Shown here: piece by piece, positions 23,901 to 32,252 of the stretch
Position numbering within the stretch: the first letter of the stretch is position 1
How the letters are laid out: each line of letters begins with the position of its first letter
Source of the DNA: Methylobacterium sp. J-067
Lineage (GTDB): Bacteria > Pseudomonadota > Alphaproteobacteria > Rhizobiales > Beijerinckiaceae
Length of the DNA stretch: 64,000 nt
Reading direction: 5' to 3'
NCBI RefSeq assembly: GCF_022829465.1
Contig: NZ_JAKSXZ010000146.1
Location: 62,001-126,000, forward strand
Program-made: the position numbers and the translations under genes
The notes under the pieces: model-generated
Databases searched by the model: none
What the model was told of the DNA's origin: nothing
Seen by the model: the letters and a program-made list of their open reading frames with translations, nothing else

Positions 23901-24847
23901 GCCGCCTCGGGGCCGGCTTCGCGGCACTGCTCCTGACCCTCGCGCCGGCCCAGGCCGGGCCGGCGCGGGAGGCCATCGTGACGGTGCAACTCGCCAACGC
24001 GGTGGAGGTCGTGGATCTGGCCTCGAACACGGTGCTGCGCCGGATCGCCGTCGACGGCGCGCCGGCCGGCATCGCCCTCGCGCCCGACCGGAAGCGGGCC
24101 TACGTCACGCGGCCCGAGGGTCACGGCCTCGCCGTGCTCGACCTCGACGCGGGCACGGTGCTCACCGAGATCCCGCTCCCCGGCGGCCCCCTCGGCGTGG
24201 CGGCGGACCCGCGCGGCGGGCACGTCTACGTGGCCGATTGGTACGGCAGCCGCATCTTCGTCCTCACCGAGAAGGACGGCGTGCTGGCGCCCGATGGGGA
24301 GATCACGGTCGGGCAATCGCCCTCCGGCATCGCCGTCGCGCCGGATGGCGGCAGGCTTTACGTCGCCAACCGCGAGGCGGACACGGTCTCCGTAGTGGAT
24401 GCGGCGGCGCGGCGGGAGATCGCCGTGATCCCGGTGGGCCACCACCCGTTCGGCATCACCCTCGATGCGCAGAGCGGGCGCGCCTACACCGCGAACGTCA
24501 CGGGCGACGACGTGTCGGTGATCGACATCGCAGCGGCCAAGGAAATCGGCCGCGTGCCCACGGGGCGCCGCCCCTACGTGGTGGCGCTGCTGAACGGGCG
24601 CGGCTTCGTCACCAACCAATACGCGGACAGCGTGACGGCCTTCGACCTCGCGACGCTGAAGCCCCTCGCCGAGATCGATGTCGGCGACCACCCCGAGGGC
24701 ATCGCCGCCGACCCGGCGACGGGCCGCCTCTACGTGGCCGATTGGGGCGACAACCGCCTCAGCGTCATCGACGCGGCCAGCCTGAAGGCGGTGGCGCAGA
24801 TCGCCACCGGCAACGGGCCGAGGGCCTTCGGCGACTTCCTGCGCTAG
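23897..24847 (+). CDS. Exported YVTN beta-propeller protein, TTG start, end of the cofactor operon
   Basis: A 316-residue periplasmic propeller with signal peptide (GAGFAALLLTLAPAQA) and six or seven blades: 'LYVANREADTVSVVDAAARR', 'AYTANVTGDDVSVIDIAA', 'GFVTNQYADSVTAFDLATLK', 'LYVADWGDNRLSVIDAAS'. No ATG exists in a suitable place; the TTG at 23897 overlaps the MxaD-like stop (TTGA) and has GAGAAGGG before it, so translation is coupled. It is a paralogue of LutB and of the propellers found with PQQ dehydrogenases. It may dock to a PQQ enzyme or a cytochrome; inferred from family and neighbours. Its stop overlaps that of the convergent small membrane gene. Confidence 0.85.
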   Translation: MSRLGAGFAALLLTLAPAQAGPAREAIVTVQLANAVEVVDLASNTVLRRIAVDGAPAGIALAPDRKRAYVTRPEGHGLAVLDLDAGTVLTEIPLPGGPLGVAADPRGGHVYVADWYGSRIFVLTEKDGVLAPDGEITVGQSPSGIAVAPDGGRLYVANREADTVSVVDAAARREIAVIPVGHHPFGITLDAQSGRAYTANVTGDDVSVIDIAAAKEIGRVPTGRRPYVVALLNGRGFVTNQYADSVTAFDLATLKPLAEIDVGDHPEGIAADPATGRLYVADWGDNRLSVIDAASLKAVAQIATGNGPRAFGDFLR

Positions 24848-25044
24848 ACCGGCCGGCGCTGCGGCGCCCGCCGGTAGGTCGCGCGGGCGGCGACCAGGGC
24901 GCCTCCATATTGCAGGAAGCCGTTCTCCGCGAAATCGGGAGGGCCGAGATGGGCCTGCAGCAGCAGGCGCGTCACGGCGTTAAGCAGAAGCAGCGTCACG
25001 CAGAACGCGGCGGCGGCAAGCAGCGTGGCGACGAATTCCGGCAT
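24844..25044 (-). CDS. Small single-pass membrane protein (66 aa)
   Basis: One clear hydrophobic helix near the N terminus (LLAAAAFCVTLLLLNAVTRL) followed by a short soluble tail with 'FAENGFLQYGGALVAAR' and a basic end. No family recognised. Convergent with the propeller gene; the two stop codons overlap in a shared CTAG. A perfect palindrome lies in its upstream region. Confidence 0.55.
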   Translation of the reverse strand: MPEFVATLLAAAAFCVTLLLLNAVTRLLLQAHLGPPDFAENGFLQYGGALVAARATYRRAPQRRPV

Positions 25045-25096
25045 GGAGCGTCCCCTTCGAAGCGGGTCCGCATGGCCGGCTCACACCGCCATGCCG

Positions 25097-25108
25097 GCTA
25101 AGCTTAGC
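25097..25108. promoter_or_regulatory. 12-bp perfect palindrome GCTAAGCTTAGC
   Basis: Lies 53 bases upstream of the small membrane gene and close to the 3' end of the next minus-strand gene. A perfect palindrome in an intergenic gap could be an operator. No factor assigned. Confidence 0.3.
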
Positions 25109-25136
25109 AAAGCCCGCGCCAAGGGGAAGGGGTGCG

Positions 25137-26282
25137 TCAACGGCGCCCGGAATCCGCCCCGTTCGCCACCGCCGGAGGCTTCGTGGGCTTCGGGATTTCG
25201 ACGAAGAGGCGCTTCACCGGCCAGCCGTCGCTCCACCGCTCCATGTCGGCCAGACGCGGGTTCGCCTTGAGCGCCGTCGCGTCCCCACCGGAGAAGGCGG
25301 CGGCGGCGGCGAGGTCGAAGGTCTTCCAGAAGCCGAGGTAATCGAGGGCGTCGGCGCGGGCGAGGTTGATCTGCGAGACCAGCGTCTGCTGCTCCCCGGT
25401 CAGCGCCATCTCGGCAGACCAGCGGAAGGGCGGCGGCTTCGGCGCGTCCTTCGGCTCCGGCGGCATCTTGATCGCACCCGCATCGTAGGCCGCATCGATC
25501 CCGGCCGGGGCGGCGAGGGTCGCCGTCATGGCCGGAAAGCCATGATCGTCCGAGAGGGCGCGCACGAACAGCTTTCGCTCGGCCGGCACGGCGCTGGCCT
25601 CGCGCAGGAGGCGGCGGGAGGCCGCGTCCGCCGCGCGGGAATCCTTGTCGCCCACCATGGCGACGATCAGCGTCTCAGGGGCGATCCGCTCCAGGTCCTC
25701 CAGGGGGATGCCGCGCGACTTCGGCCCGCTGGCGATACCGCCGGGCACCGCCGCGAAGATCAGCTTCGGGGCCGGAAGCCCGTCCTTCGCCGCGGCGGCG
25801 GCGAGGTCCATGGCCAACGGCGCGCCCGCGAGGTGGCCGATCATCGCCACGCGCGACAGGTCGGGCTTGGCCTCCTTGTCGTCGGCGACCTCACCGAGGG
25901 CCGCCTTCACCAGCGATGCGGCGGTGGCGGGGGCATCGGACGGCTTGGTCCGGTTCACCTCCTGGAAGCGCGGGAACAGGACCAGCCAGCCCTGGCGGAC
26001 GAGATGGTCGATCCAGGCGCCGTAGCTCTGCGGATTCACCGCGCCCCAGCCGTGCAGGAAAACGGCCACCGGACGGCCGGCTTCGGGCGCGGGGCTGGAG
26101 GCATAGAAGGCGAAGGTCGGGGCGCTGGGCCGCCCGAGGGCCCGCTTGGCCACGCTCACCTTGCGGTCGCCCACGCTCCCCGGCCCGTCATTCGGCTGGA
26201 CCGGAGGGCTCGCCGCCTGGGCAGCATTCGCCACGGCGAACAGGCCGGCGGCGAACGTTGCGCGAAGGGCTTTCAGATGCAT
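25137..26282 (-). CDS. Exported alpha/beta-hydrolase-fold protein lacking the nucleophilic serine
   Basis: A 381-residue protein with signal peptide (LRATFAAGLFAVANAAQA) and an alpha/beta-hydrolase core. The oxyanion stretch is 'PVAVFLHGWGAVNPQSYGAW'. The nucleophile elbow reads 'VAMIGHLAGAPLAMDLA', where Leu151 stands in place of the catalytic Ser of GHSAG. The acid/His region shows 'VGDKDSRAAD' and His247 in 'SDDHGFPAM'. The C-terminal ~100 residues form an extra helical domain. The Leu codon (CTC) is at 25830-25832. The protein is probably not a classical esterase. ATG 26282 was chosen since it gives a clean signal peptide. Confidence 0.8.
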   Translation of the reverse strand: MHLKALRATFAAGLFAVANAAQAASPPVQPNDGPGSVGDRKVSVAKRALGRPSAPTFAFYASSPAPEAGRPVAVFLHGWGAVNPQSYGAWIDHLVRQGWLVLFPRFQEVNRTKPSDAPATAASLVKAALGEVADDKEAKPDLSRVAMIGHLAGAPLAMDLAAAAAKDGLPAPKLIFAAVPGGIASGPKSRGIPLEDLERIAPETLIVAMVGDKDSRAADAASRRLLREASAVPAERKLFVRALSDDHGFPAMTATLAAPAGIDAAYDAGAIKMPPEPKDAPKPPPFRWSAEMALTGEQQTLVSQINLARADALDYLGFWKTFDLAAAAAFSGGDATALKANPRLADMERWSDGWPVKRLFVEIPKPTKPPAVANGADSGRR

Positions 26283-26380
26283 GGCGGCCTCGGGAGACGG
26301 TATTTCCAGGCCGGTTTGAACCGGTGGTTGTCCCCATAACAGATTCGCCGTCTTTGGCGATGGAGCGGCCCCCGATCTGG

Positions 26381-26578
26381 TCAAGTGATCGGGGCGTGAT
26401 CCCGGCGCGTGGTGTCGAGGGACCGCAGGAGAGCCGCCAACGACTCGGGCAACTCGTTGCGCTCCCGCTCGAACGTCTCGCGCAGCCGCTCACCGATCAC
26501 GGCGGCGACCAGCGCATCGCGGGAGTGTCCCCCCCGGCGAGCGAGCGTATCGGCGTGATTTTCGGCGACGACGTTCAT
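26381..26578 (-). CDS. Small hypothetical protein (65 aa)
   Basis: Starts MNVVAENHADTLARRGGHSR and has a helical, charged middle ('ALVAAVIGERLRETFERER'). The start at 26578 was chosen; a longer frame reaches 26635. No domain is recognised. It lies between the hydrolase and the receiver protein on the same strand. Confidence 0.5.
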   Translation of the reverse strand: MNVVAENHADTLARRGGHSRDALVAAVIGERLRETFERERNELPESLAALLRSLDTTRRDHAPIT

Positions 26579-26686
26579 GGTCTGCGATCTGACAAGGTGG
26601 CCTGCGCACGGCGGCACGCGGTGACGGAGAGCCACGAACGCGGGACCGGGGCGAAAGTTTCAGCCTTGCCGTGACGGATCGCGCCG

Positions 26687-27130
26687 CTACGCCTGCTGCT
26701 GCACCTTACCGGAGCCGATCATCCCCGGGCCGCCGGAGGACGGAGGCTGACCCGCCGCCTCCTGAACCCAGGCCAGGATGTCCTCGGCCCGCCAGGGCTT
26801 CGGGATGAAGGTCGCGGAGACGCGCAGGTCGCTTGGCTGGTCGCCCGCGTCGCCGGAGGTGAGGAGCACGCGCACCTTCGGCCACGTCACGCCGATGATG
26901 CGGGCCAGTTCGAACCCGCCGATGGGGCCGGGGGTGCGCACGTCGGAGAACACGACGCTGACTTCTTCGGCCCGGTCGTTGAGGATCGCCAGCGCCCGCT
27001 CGGCGGTCTCGGCCTCGATCACGGTGAAGCCTGTGTCTTCCAGGAGAGTGGCCGCGAGGAAGCGCTCGTCGGGCTGGTCCTCCACGACGAGGATGACGGG
27101 CTTTCGTCCAGGCAGTCGCGCGTCGCTCAT
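26687..27130 (-). CDS. Single-domain response regulator (receiver only)
   Basis: The 147-residue protein is a CheY-like receiver without an output domain. The acidic pair Glu17-Asp18 ('ILVVEDQPDE'), phospho-acceptor Asp63 ('VVFSDVRTPGP'), Thr91 ('VRVLLTSGD') and Lys111 ('FIPKPW') are all present. A short Pro/Gly/Gln-rich tail follows. Such proteins pass phosphate from hybrid kinases; no partner kinase is nearby. Confidence 0.9.
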   Translation of the reverse strand: MSDARLPGRKPVILVVEDQPDERFLAATLLEDTGFTVIEAETAERALAILNDRAEEVSVVFSDVRTPGPIGGFELARIIGVTWPKVRVLLTSGDAGDQPSDLRVSATFIPKPWRAEDILAWVQEAAGQPPSSGGPGMIGSGKVQQQA

Positions 27131-27325
27131 CGAGCCGCTAATCCACTAGGTCTGAACGGCGAAAGCGGCGATCGGTTCATCACTAAAGCGTCGTCGCACC
27201 CCGCCGGACCCGCGCAGGCACAGATCCTTCCCGATCCATCGCACAGAAGACAGGAAACGGCCGTGTCATTCCGAACACAGCCGCCGTCGAACGTTGGAAC
27301 AACTTGGCCATTCAGAAGTGATCGC

Positions 27326-27358
27326 GCGGCTTGAGCGGGGGAAAACCGCTCAAGCCGC
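27326..27358 (-). terminator. 13-bp perfect hairpin downstream of the dienelactone hydrolase gene
   Basis: GCGGCTTGAGCGG (27326-27338) pairs with CCGCTCAAGCCGC (27346-27358) around a 7-base loop. It lies 17 bases after the dienelactone hydrolase stop on the minus strand. No T tract follows, so it may stabilise the 3' end. The rest of the gap 27131-27325 shows nothing recognisable. Confidence 0.5.
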
Positions 27359-27375
27359 TGTACCCTTGCGCGTCG

Positions 27376-28245
27376 TCAGACCCCGTGAGCCTTGAAGAAG
27401 GCCAGAGCACGCGCCCAGCCGTCCTCCGCAGCTTCCTTGCGGTAGCTCGGCCGGTAATCCGCGTGGAAGCCGTGCGGCGCCTCCGGGTAGACGACGAGTT
27501 CCACGCTCTTGCCCGCCGCCTTGGCCGCGTCGCGCGCCGCCTCCACGGAGGCGACGGGGATGCCGGTATCGGCCCCGCCATAGAGCGCCAGCAGGGGCGC
27601 GTGGATCTCCCCAGCCACGTCCCCGGCGGTGCGCGGCTGGATCGCCGTGCGCTCACCGCCCACCGGGCCGTACCAGGCGACCGCCGCCTTCAGGTCGGTG
27701 CGGTGCGCGTCGTAGAGCCACACCGCCCGGCCGCCCCGGCACCAGCCCATCACGCCGAGGCGCTGGCCATCGCCCTTGGCGGCGGAGGTCGCCCAGGCCA
27801 CCGTGGCGTCGAGATCGCCGATCCACTGCGCGTCCGGCGTCTTGGAGATCACCTCGGCGATGATTTGCTTGACGTCGGTCATCTTCGAGAGGTCGCCCTG
27901 GCGGGCGTAGAGTTCCGGCGCCACGGCGCAGTAGCCCGCTTTGGCGAGGCGGCGGCAGATGTCCTTGATGTAATCGTGGACGCCGAAGATCTCCTCGACC
28001 ACGAGGATGATCGGGAACGGCCCCTCCCCGTTCGGCACCGCCCGGTAGGCGGGCATCGGCCCGTCGCCGGCCGGGATCGCGACCTCGCCCGCCTCGATGC
28101 CCTCCGCATCGGTGTGGATCACCTGCGCCTCGACCCGCGTCGTCGCGAGGGTCAAACCGCTCATCAGGCTCGTCATCACGAAGCCCCGCCGCGAGAGCGG
28201 CGACGCGATGAGACCGTCGAGACCGGCATTGGCTTCGTCCCGCAT
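27376..28245 (-). CDS. Dienelactone hydrolase family protein with a Tat-type signal
   Basis: The 289-residue protein has the dienelactone hydrolase fold with a Cys nucleophile, Cys169 in 'LGVMGWCRGGRAVWLYD'. Further active-site parts are Glu in 'IILVVEEIFGVHDYI', Asp226 in 'LYGGADTGIP' and His258 in 'YPEAPHGFHADY'. The N terminus carries SRRGFVMTSLMSGLTLA, a twin-arginine-like export signal, so the enzyme may be periplasmic. It hydrolyses ester or lactone bonds; the substrate is unknown. Its neighbours give no pathway. Confidence 0.88.
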   Translation of the reverse strand: MRDEANAGLDGLIASPLSRRGFVMTSLMSGLTLATTRVEAQVIHTDAEGIEAGEVAIPAGDGPMPAYRAVPNGEGPFPIILVVEEIFGVHDYIKDICRRLAKAGYCAVAPELYARQGDLSKMTDVKQIIAEVISKTPDAQWIGDLDATVAWATSAAKGDGQRLGVMGWCRGGRAVWLYDAHRTDLKAAVAWYGPVGGERTAIQPRTAGDVAGEIHAPLLALYGGADTGIPVASVEAARDAAKAAGKSVELVVYPEAPHGFHADYRPSYRKEAAEDGWARALAFFKAHGV

Positions 28246-28299
28246 ATCAACCCTCGGTTGTCTTCGTGAGGAAGGGCTAGCCGGCCGGGGGCGGTGCGG

Positions 28300-29241
28300 T
28301 CAAACCGGGGCCGCGCGGTCCTCGGCCGGCCGCTGGGCTTCGAGGGCCGCCGCCTGCCGGGCGCGCATCCGCGCCTGGAGATGGCTGCGGCGGGCGGCGA
28401 TGGCGGTGCCGTTGATCTCGCCGCCGAACAGGAACATCGCGGCGAGCCAATAGAGGAAGACGAGGAACACCATCGCCGTGGCGAGGCCTCCATAGGTCGA
28501 GGCGTAGGCGTTGGAGAACCGCTCCAGGTAGAAGCCGAAGCCGAGGCCGGCGAGGAACCACAGCAGCAGCGTCACCGCGATCCCCGGCAGGACCGAGACG
28601 ATGGAGCGACGCCCCGCCGCGACGAATTTGTGGGCGATGACCAGCACGAAGGCGAGCAGCGTCGCCGTGACGGCGATGCGCACGATGGCGACGGTGAGCC
28701 CGAGGGGTTCGAGCCCCGGCGCCACGAGGATCAGCCGGCTCCAGATTAGCGGCCCGAGCACCACGAGGAGGGCGAAGGCCAGGATCGCGAAGGCACCGCA
28801 GATCACGTAGCCGATGGATTCGAGCCGCGTGAGCCACCACGGCCGGCTCTCGCGCAGGCCGTAGGCGCGGTTTAGCCCCACCCGCAGGCTCTCGACGCCC
28901 GACGAGGAGAAGTAGAGCGCGAACAGGGCGCCGAGGGTCAGCACGCCGCCGCGCTGCGTGGTGAGCACCCGGTGGACCTCGGCGACGATGGGCGAGGCGA
29001 TCTCGCGCGGCCACGCCTCGAAGATCAGCGTGCCAGCCTCGTCCGCGAGGGACGCCGTGCCGAACAGGCCCGCCAGCGCCGCGAGCAGAATCAGGAACGG
29101 GAACAGCGAGGTCAGGATCGAGAGCGCGATATGGCTCGCGATGGCCCAGCCGTCATGGGCGACGAATCGCTGGGCGGCGAGGCCGGCCAGCCCGAGACCT
29201 TTGCGAAACCTGTCCAAGAATCCGGTCCGCTCCGTCGCCAT
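28300..29241 (-). CDS. YihY/virulence factor BrkB family inner-membrane protein
   Basis: A 313-residue integral membrane protein with about six hydrophobic segments. Family stretches include 'AIASHIALSILTSLFPFLIL', 'LYFSSSGVESLRVGLNRAYG' and 'YGGLATAMVFLVFLYWLAAM'. Despite the old name 'ribonuclease BN', it is a membrane protein of unclear transport function. ATG 29241 was selected; the upstream open frame is low-complexity antisense-type sequence. Basic N terminus (FLDRFRKGLG). Confidence 0.88.
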   Translation of the reverse strand: MATERTGFLDRFRKGLGLAGLAAQRFVAHDGWAIASHIALSILTSLFPFLILLAALAGLFGTASLADEAGTLIFEAWPREIASPIVAEVHRVLTTQRGGVLTLGALFALYFSSSGVESLRVGLNRAYGLRESRPWWLTRLESIGYVICGAFAILAFALLVVLGPLIWSRLILVAPGLEPLGLTVAIVRIAVTATLLAFVLVIAHKFVAAGRRSIVSVLPGIAVTLLLWFLAGLGFGFYLERFSNAYASTYGGLATAMVFLVFLYWLAAMFLFGGEINGTAIAARRSHLQARMRARQAAALEAQRPAEDRAAPV

Positions 29242-29415
29242 GTCCGCGCGCCGTCGATGGCGGCGACGGGTGCCCCACGTCAACGCCGCCCGCCGCAGCC
29301 GCGGCCTTTCGCGCCGGGGTGACGCCTTCCGGCAACGCAACGATGACGAATCGTGGTTGCCGGAACGTCGCGGCCATGCTTGGCCTTGTCCGCCCGTCGC
29401 GTAGCCTGAACGAAG

Positions 29416-30312
29416 TTGAGCCCGTCGCGTCCTCCCACCCCCTCGCCGGTCGCGTCCGCCCTGGTGCCGGGCCTGTTCGTGCTGATCTGGTCGACGGGCT
29501 TCATCGTTGCGCGCGGATCGGTGCCCCATGCCGACCCGCTGGTCTTCACCGCCTTGCGCTTCAGCAGCGTGGCCCTCATCCTCGGCCTCATCGCCCTGGC
29601 GGTAGGGGCGCGGTTCCCGGCGGGGTGGACGGGCTGGCGCGGGCCCCTCGTCGCCGGCTTCCTGATGCAGGGGGTCTATCTCTCGGCCACCTTCGTCGCG
29701 ATCAGCCACGGCCTGCCGGCCGGCATCGCTGCCCTCGTCGGGAGCCTCCAGCCCCTCCTCACGGCGTCCCTGGCCGGGCCGCTCCTCGGCGAACGCGTCA
29801 GCCGGCGCCGGGCGGCGGGCATCGCCGTGGGCTTCCTCGGCGCGGCGCTCGTGCTCGTGCCGAAGCTTGGGGCCACCGATGCGGCGGGGATCCCGCCCGG
29901 GGCGCTCGCCGTGTCGCTCGGCAGCGTCGTCGCCCTGACGCTCGGCACCCTCTGGCAGAAGCGCACGGGCGGGGGCGGCGACCTGCTCGCCAGCGCCGTA
30001 CTGCAATTTCTCGGCGGGACGGCCTGCGCCGTGCCCCTGGCCCTGGCCTTCGGCGGGCCCCGGTTCGACGCGGTCGGCCCCCTCTGGTTCAGCCTCGGCT
30101 GGGCGATCCTCGTGAACTCCGTCGCCGGGGTGCTGCTGTTCCTGTTCCTCATCCGGCGGGGCGCCGTGGCGGGCGTCGCCGCGCTGTTCTTCCTCGTGCC
30201 GCCGGTCTCGGCGGCGCTCGGCTACCTGCTGTTCGGCGAGACCCTGACGCTGGTGCAGATCGCCGGCATGGCCGTGGCGGCGGCGGGCGTCGCCGTGGCG
30301 AACAGGGGTTAG
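29416..30312 (+). CDS. EamA/DMT-family transporter
   Basis: A 298-residue membrane protein with about ten hydrophobic segments in two EamA repeats ('LVPGLFVLIWSTGFIVARGS' and 'LQFLGGTACAVPLALAFGG' with 'LFFLVPPVSAALGYLLFGE'). Members export amino acids or small metabolites. The proposed start is TTG 29416 just before MSPSRPPTP; no ATG precedes the first helix. Followed 85 bases later by the Rieske-reductase gene. Confidence 0.88.
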   Translation: MSPSRPPTPSPVASALVPGLFVLIWSTGFIVARGSVPHADPLVFTALRFSSVALILGLIALAVGARFPAGWTGWRGPLVAGFLMQGVYLSATFVAISHGLPAGIAALVGSLQPLLTASLAGPLLGERVSRRRAAGIAVGFLGAALVLVPKLGATDAAGIPPGALAVSLGSVVALTLGTLWQKRTGGGGDLLASAVLQFLGGTACAVPLALAFGGPRFDAVGPLWFSLGWAILVNSVAGVLLFLFLIRRGAVAGVAALFFLVPPVSAALGYLLFGETLTLVQIAGMAVAAAGVAVANRG

Positions 30313-30396
30313 GCGCGACGTCGCGGAGCGCAACCGGATCGGGCTCAGCGACTTGATCGGCCGGGCGCAACGGCGCTCGCCAGGAGTGACGCCGCC

Positions 30397-31950
30397 ATGC
30401 CCGGAACCGAGATCCGCCTCGCCCTCGACGCGATCCCGATGGGAGGCATGAAGGAAGGCGCGGCCGGGGACGACAAGGTGCTGTTCGTGCGCGACGCCTC
30501 CGGCGTGCGGGCGTTCCAGGCCAAGTGCCCGCATCTCGGCGCACCGCTGGCCAAGGGCGAGATCTGCGGCGGGCGCCTCTACTGCCCCTGGCACAAGACC
30601 GCCTTCGCCCTCGCGGACGGAAGCCTCGAAGAGCCGCCGGCCCTCGACTCCCTCACGCGCTATCCCGTGCGCATCGAAGGCGCGGAGGCGGTCGCGACCC
30701 TGACACCGGAGCCCGCGCCGAAGAAGACCATCAGCGCCCCCGTCGCGGACGTACTGATCGTCGGCTCGGGCGCCGCTGCCGTCGCCTGCGTGAAGACCCT
30801 ACGCCGGGAAGGCTATGACGGCCGCATCACTTTGGTCGGCCGCGAGACGCATCCGCCCTACGACCGGACCAAGCTGTCGAAGCAATTCCTGGCCAAGCCC
30901 ACCCCGCCGGAAAAGGTGCTGATCGAGCCCGATTTCGCGGAAAGCAACGGGGTCGAGCGACTGACGGCGGACGTGACCAAGGTCGATCCCGCCGCCCGCG
31001 AGGTCCGGCTGAAGGATGGGCGGACGCTGAAGGCCGGGGCGATCCTCGTCGCCACGGGGAGCCGGGCGGCGATGCCGGATTTCCCCGGCAAGGATCTCGA
31101 CGGCGTGTTCACCCTGCGCAGCCTCGACGACGCGCTGCGCGTGAGCGAGGCGGCGGGCGAGGGCAAGACCGTCGTGGTGGTGGGCGCCGGCTTCATCGGC
31201 ATGGAGGCCGCCGCCTTCCTCACCAAGCGCGGCCTCGCCGTCACGGTGCTGGCCCGCGAGGAGGTGCCCTTCGCCAAGCGCTTCGGTGAGGCGGTGGGCG
31301 CGGCGCTCAAGCAATATCACGCCGGCAACGGCGTCACCTTCGCACAGGGCTCCGTCGCCGGAATCGCCGGGAACGGCCATGTCGAGGCCGTCGAGACCGA
31401 GGACGGACGGCGCTTGCCGGCCGACATCGTCCTCGTGGGCGCGGGCGCGAAGCCGGAAGCGGACCTGATCGCCGGGATCGCCCCGGACGACAGCGGCGGG
31501 CTCACGGTCGGCGGCGACCTGAAGGTCGCCGACGGCGTCTGGATTGCGGGCGACATCGCCGCCTTCCCCGAGAAGGCGAGCGGGCAGACCGCGCGGATCG
31601 AGCATTGGCGCCTCGCGCAGCAGCACGGCACGCACGTGGCCCACGCGATCCTCGGCCGGGGCGGCGACTTCGCGGGCGCGCCGTTCTTCTGGAGCAACCA
31701 GGGCGACAAGCGGCTCGATTACGGCGGCTATGCCAAGGATTTCGACCGGATCATCCTGCAGGGCGATCCCGCCGCCCTCGACTTCATCGCCTATTACGTG
31801 ACCGGCGACACCGTCACCGCCGCCTGCAGCATCGGCCGGAACGGCGCCTTCACCGCCTTCCTGCATCTGCTCGGGCTCGGGCGCCTGCCGAAGGCCGCCG
31901 AGATCGAGGCCGGCGCGGACCTTTCCGCCCTGGCGCGGGACGCCGCCTAG
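30397..31950 (+). CDS. Rieske-domain/FAD-dependent NAD(P)H reductase fusion (AIFM3-like)
   Basis: A 517-residue cytoplasmic flavoprotein. The N-terminal ~100 residues form a Rieske [2Fe-2S] domain with Cys44/His46 ('KCPHLGAPL') and Cys63/His66 ('YCPWHKTAF'). Then comes an FAD-binding domain ('VLIVGSGAAAVACVKTLR'), an NAD(P)-binding domain ('TVVVVGAGFIGMEAAAFL'), 'VWIAGDIAAFPEK' at the FAD ribityl site, and a C-terminal dimerisation domain. Resembles ferredoxin reductases of oxygenase systems and the eukaryotic AIFM3. Electron acceptor unknown, and no oxygenase gene is adjacent. Confidence 0.9.
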   Translation: MPGTEIRLALDAIPMGGMKEGAAGDDKVLFVRDASGVRAFQAKCPHLGAPLAKGEICGGRLYCPWHKTAFALADGSLEEPPALDSLTRYPVRIEGAEAVATLTPEPAPKKTISAPVADVLIVGSGAAAVACVKTLRREGYDGRITLVGRETHPPYDRTKLSKQFLAKPTPPEKVLIEPDFAESNGVERLTADVTKVDPAAREVRLKDGRTLKAGAILVATGSRAAMPDFPGKDLDGVFTLRSLDDALRVSEAAGEGKTVVVVGAGFIGMEAAAFLTKRGLAVTVLAREEVPFAKRFGEAVGAALKQYHAGNGVTFAQGSVAGIAGNGHVEAVETEDGRRLPADIVLVGAGAKPEADLIAGIAPDDSGGLTVGGDLKVADGVWIAGDIAAFPEKASGQTARIEHWRLAQQHGTHVAHAILGRGGDFAGAPFFWSNQGDKRLDYGGYAKDFDRIILQGDPAALDFIAYYVTGDTVTAACSIGRNGAFTAFLHLLGLGRLPKAAEIEAGADLSALARDAA

Positions 31951-32039
31951 GCGGGCACTGCGTCAGCACGGCACGGAACGGGGTGGAGGGGTTCCCGCTT
32001 TCCCCTGCTTGCGCCATCGGGCGCCGTCGGGGATGCGCC

Positions 32040-32246
32040 ATGAACCAGATCATCGTCGTCGCGCTCATCTGCGCGGCCTCCGTCCAGGGGCCGGATTGCT
32101 CGCGCGACACCGCCCTCGACGTCATCACCGGCCCGGCTCACACCCTACAGGAGTGCCTGATCCAGGGTCCGGTCCTCGCCGCCAGTTCGGGCTTCAAGGG
32201 CGAGGACGGCGCGTATGTGAAGACCCGTTGCGAGGTGAAGCACTGA
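32040..32246 (+). CDS. Small exported two-to-three-Cys protein (68 aa)
   Basis: A short product with a hydrophobic start (MNQIIVVALICAASVQGPDC), then 'CSRDTALDVITGPAHTLQEC' and a terminal 'YVKTRCEVKH'. The regular Cys spacing and the N-terminal hydrophobic stretch suggest a small periplasmic disulfide protein of a type common in Hyphomicrobiales. Function unknown. Confidence 0.6.
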   Translation: MNQIIVVALICAASVQGPDCSRDTALDVITGPAHTLQECLIQGPVLAASSGFKGEDGAYVKTRCEVKH

Positions 32247-32252
32247 GCCGTT

